Source: Phycisphaerales bacterium UBA2218 (GTDB taxonomy: Bacteria > Planctomycetota > Phycisphaerae > Sedimentisphaerales > Anaerobacaceae). From it: a stretch of 12,860 bases of DNA. The notes beneath the pieces are model-generated. The model did no database searches. It saw only the letters and a list, made by a program, of their open reading frames with translations, and was not told where the DNA came from. This document shows, one piece after another, positions 12,778-12,860 of this stretch (positions are counted from its first letter, which is position 1; each line of letters starts with the position of its first letter). The stretch covers positions 1-12,860 of the forward strand of contig DCUI01000249.1 in assembly GCA_002327785.1 (NCBI GenBank). The letters are read 5' to 3'. A program made the translations under genes and the position numbers.

Positions 12778-12860
12778 TACTGCCTCTCTTTCCTGCCACA
12801 GGGCTTCAACTTCAGGCCCAGGTACTTGCATAGCTCACACGGGCAAGACGGACAACTGTG
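12777..12860 (-). CDS. 3' end of an unidentified gene with cysteine-rich C-terminus (5' end outside window)
   Basis: A minus-strand frame open from the right edge to TAA 12779-12777, reading 27 codons with C-P-S-C-P-C-E-L-C-K-Y-L-G then K-P-C-G-R-K-E-R-Q. Five cysteines, four within nine residues, suggest a metal-binding (zinc-ribbon-like) tail. The TAA overlaps the recombinase ATG by one base (TAATG), and the recombinase ribosome site lies inside this frame, the usual sign of a coupled pair. By position it could be an excisionase, a DNA-binding regulator or another element gene; the visible part is too short to tell. Confidence 0.5.
   Translation of the reverse strand, partial: HSCPSCPCELCKYLGLKLKPCGRKERQ

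Noticed and set aside
12836..12860. CACGGGCAAGA at the right edge, resembling the REP-like hairpin at 10483
   Set aside because: The second arm is not complementary (CGGAC instead of TGCCC), and the bases are explained by the coding end of the upstream gene.

Overview
The window looks like a moderately GC-rich chromosome segment of a Planctomycetota bacterium, most likely Phycisphaerae-like. The indications are inference from familiar family styles: a giant GLUG-repeat surface protein, an ECF sigma factor coupled to an anti-sigma-like protein with a pseudopilin-type tail, a FucP-type sugar transporter, and a tyrosine recombinase with the F-Q-N-L-R variant of the catalytic H-x-x-R box. No database search was possible.

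Left part (1-4702): the 3' part of a very large GLUG-repeat gene, open at the left edge, built from about 1.05-1.15 kb super-repeats. It ends in a small array of degenerate heptamers. An AAA/DUF4143 ATPase gene with its own promoter follows. Directly behind it is an orphan copy of the terminal cap of the GLUG super-repeat, so the ATPase is sandwiched between two pieces of GLUG sequence. Middle (4755-6403, minus strand): an ECF sigma factor and a membrane anti-sigma-like protein share an ATGA overlap. Then (6479-8319) comes a poorly supported small ORF, a clear rho-independent terminator, and a FucP-like MFS transporter on the minus strand. The region 8404-8965 holds the transporter promoter and twin hairpins but no convincing gene, followed by a DUF2442 protein (plus strand).

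Right part (9295-12860) is accessory DNA. A two-gene minus-strand operon encodes a short BRO-N/DinD-like protein that appears internally deleted and, overlapping by ATGA, a protein with a HEPN-like R-x4-H motif; this is the best candidate here for an undescribed two-gene module. Upstream lie a heptamer array, a REP-like hairpin, an orphan mraY 3' end, and, on the opposite strand and sharing a few bases with it, a decayed tyrosine recombinase. A strong promoter then drives tRNA-Met(CAT) and tRNA-Glu(CTC), followed by a terminator. A full-length tyrosine recombinase runs convergently into tRNA-Glu, so that its predicted last 15 residues are antisense to the tRNA: the signature of an element integrated at a tRNA gene and continuing past the right edge. 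The recombinase is coupled by TAATG to an upstream gene with a cysteine-rich C-terminus, cut by the window end.

Overall, a housekeeping and regulatory block (sigma/anti-sigma, sugar uptake, surface repeat protein) is bordered by a tRNA-associated integration hotspot with gene remnants, repeats and small candidate defence or toxin-antitoxin genes.
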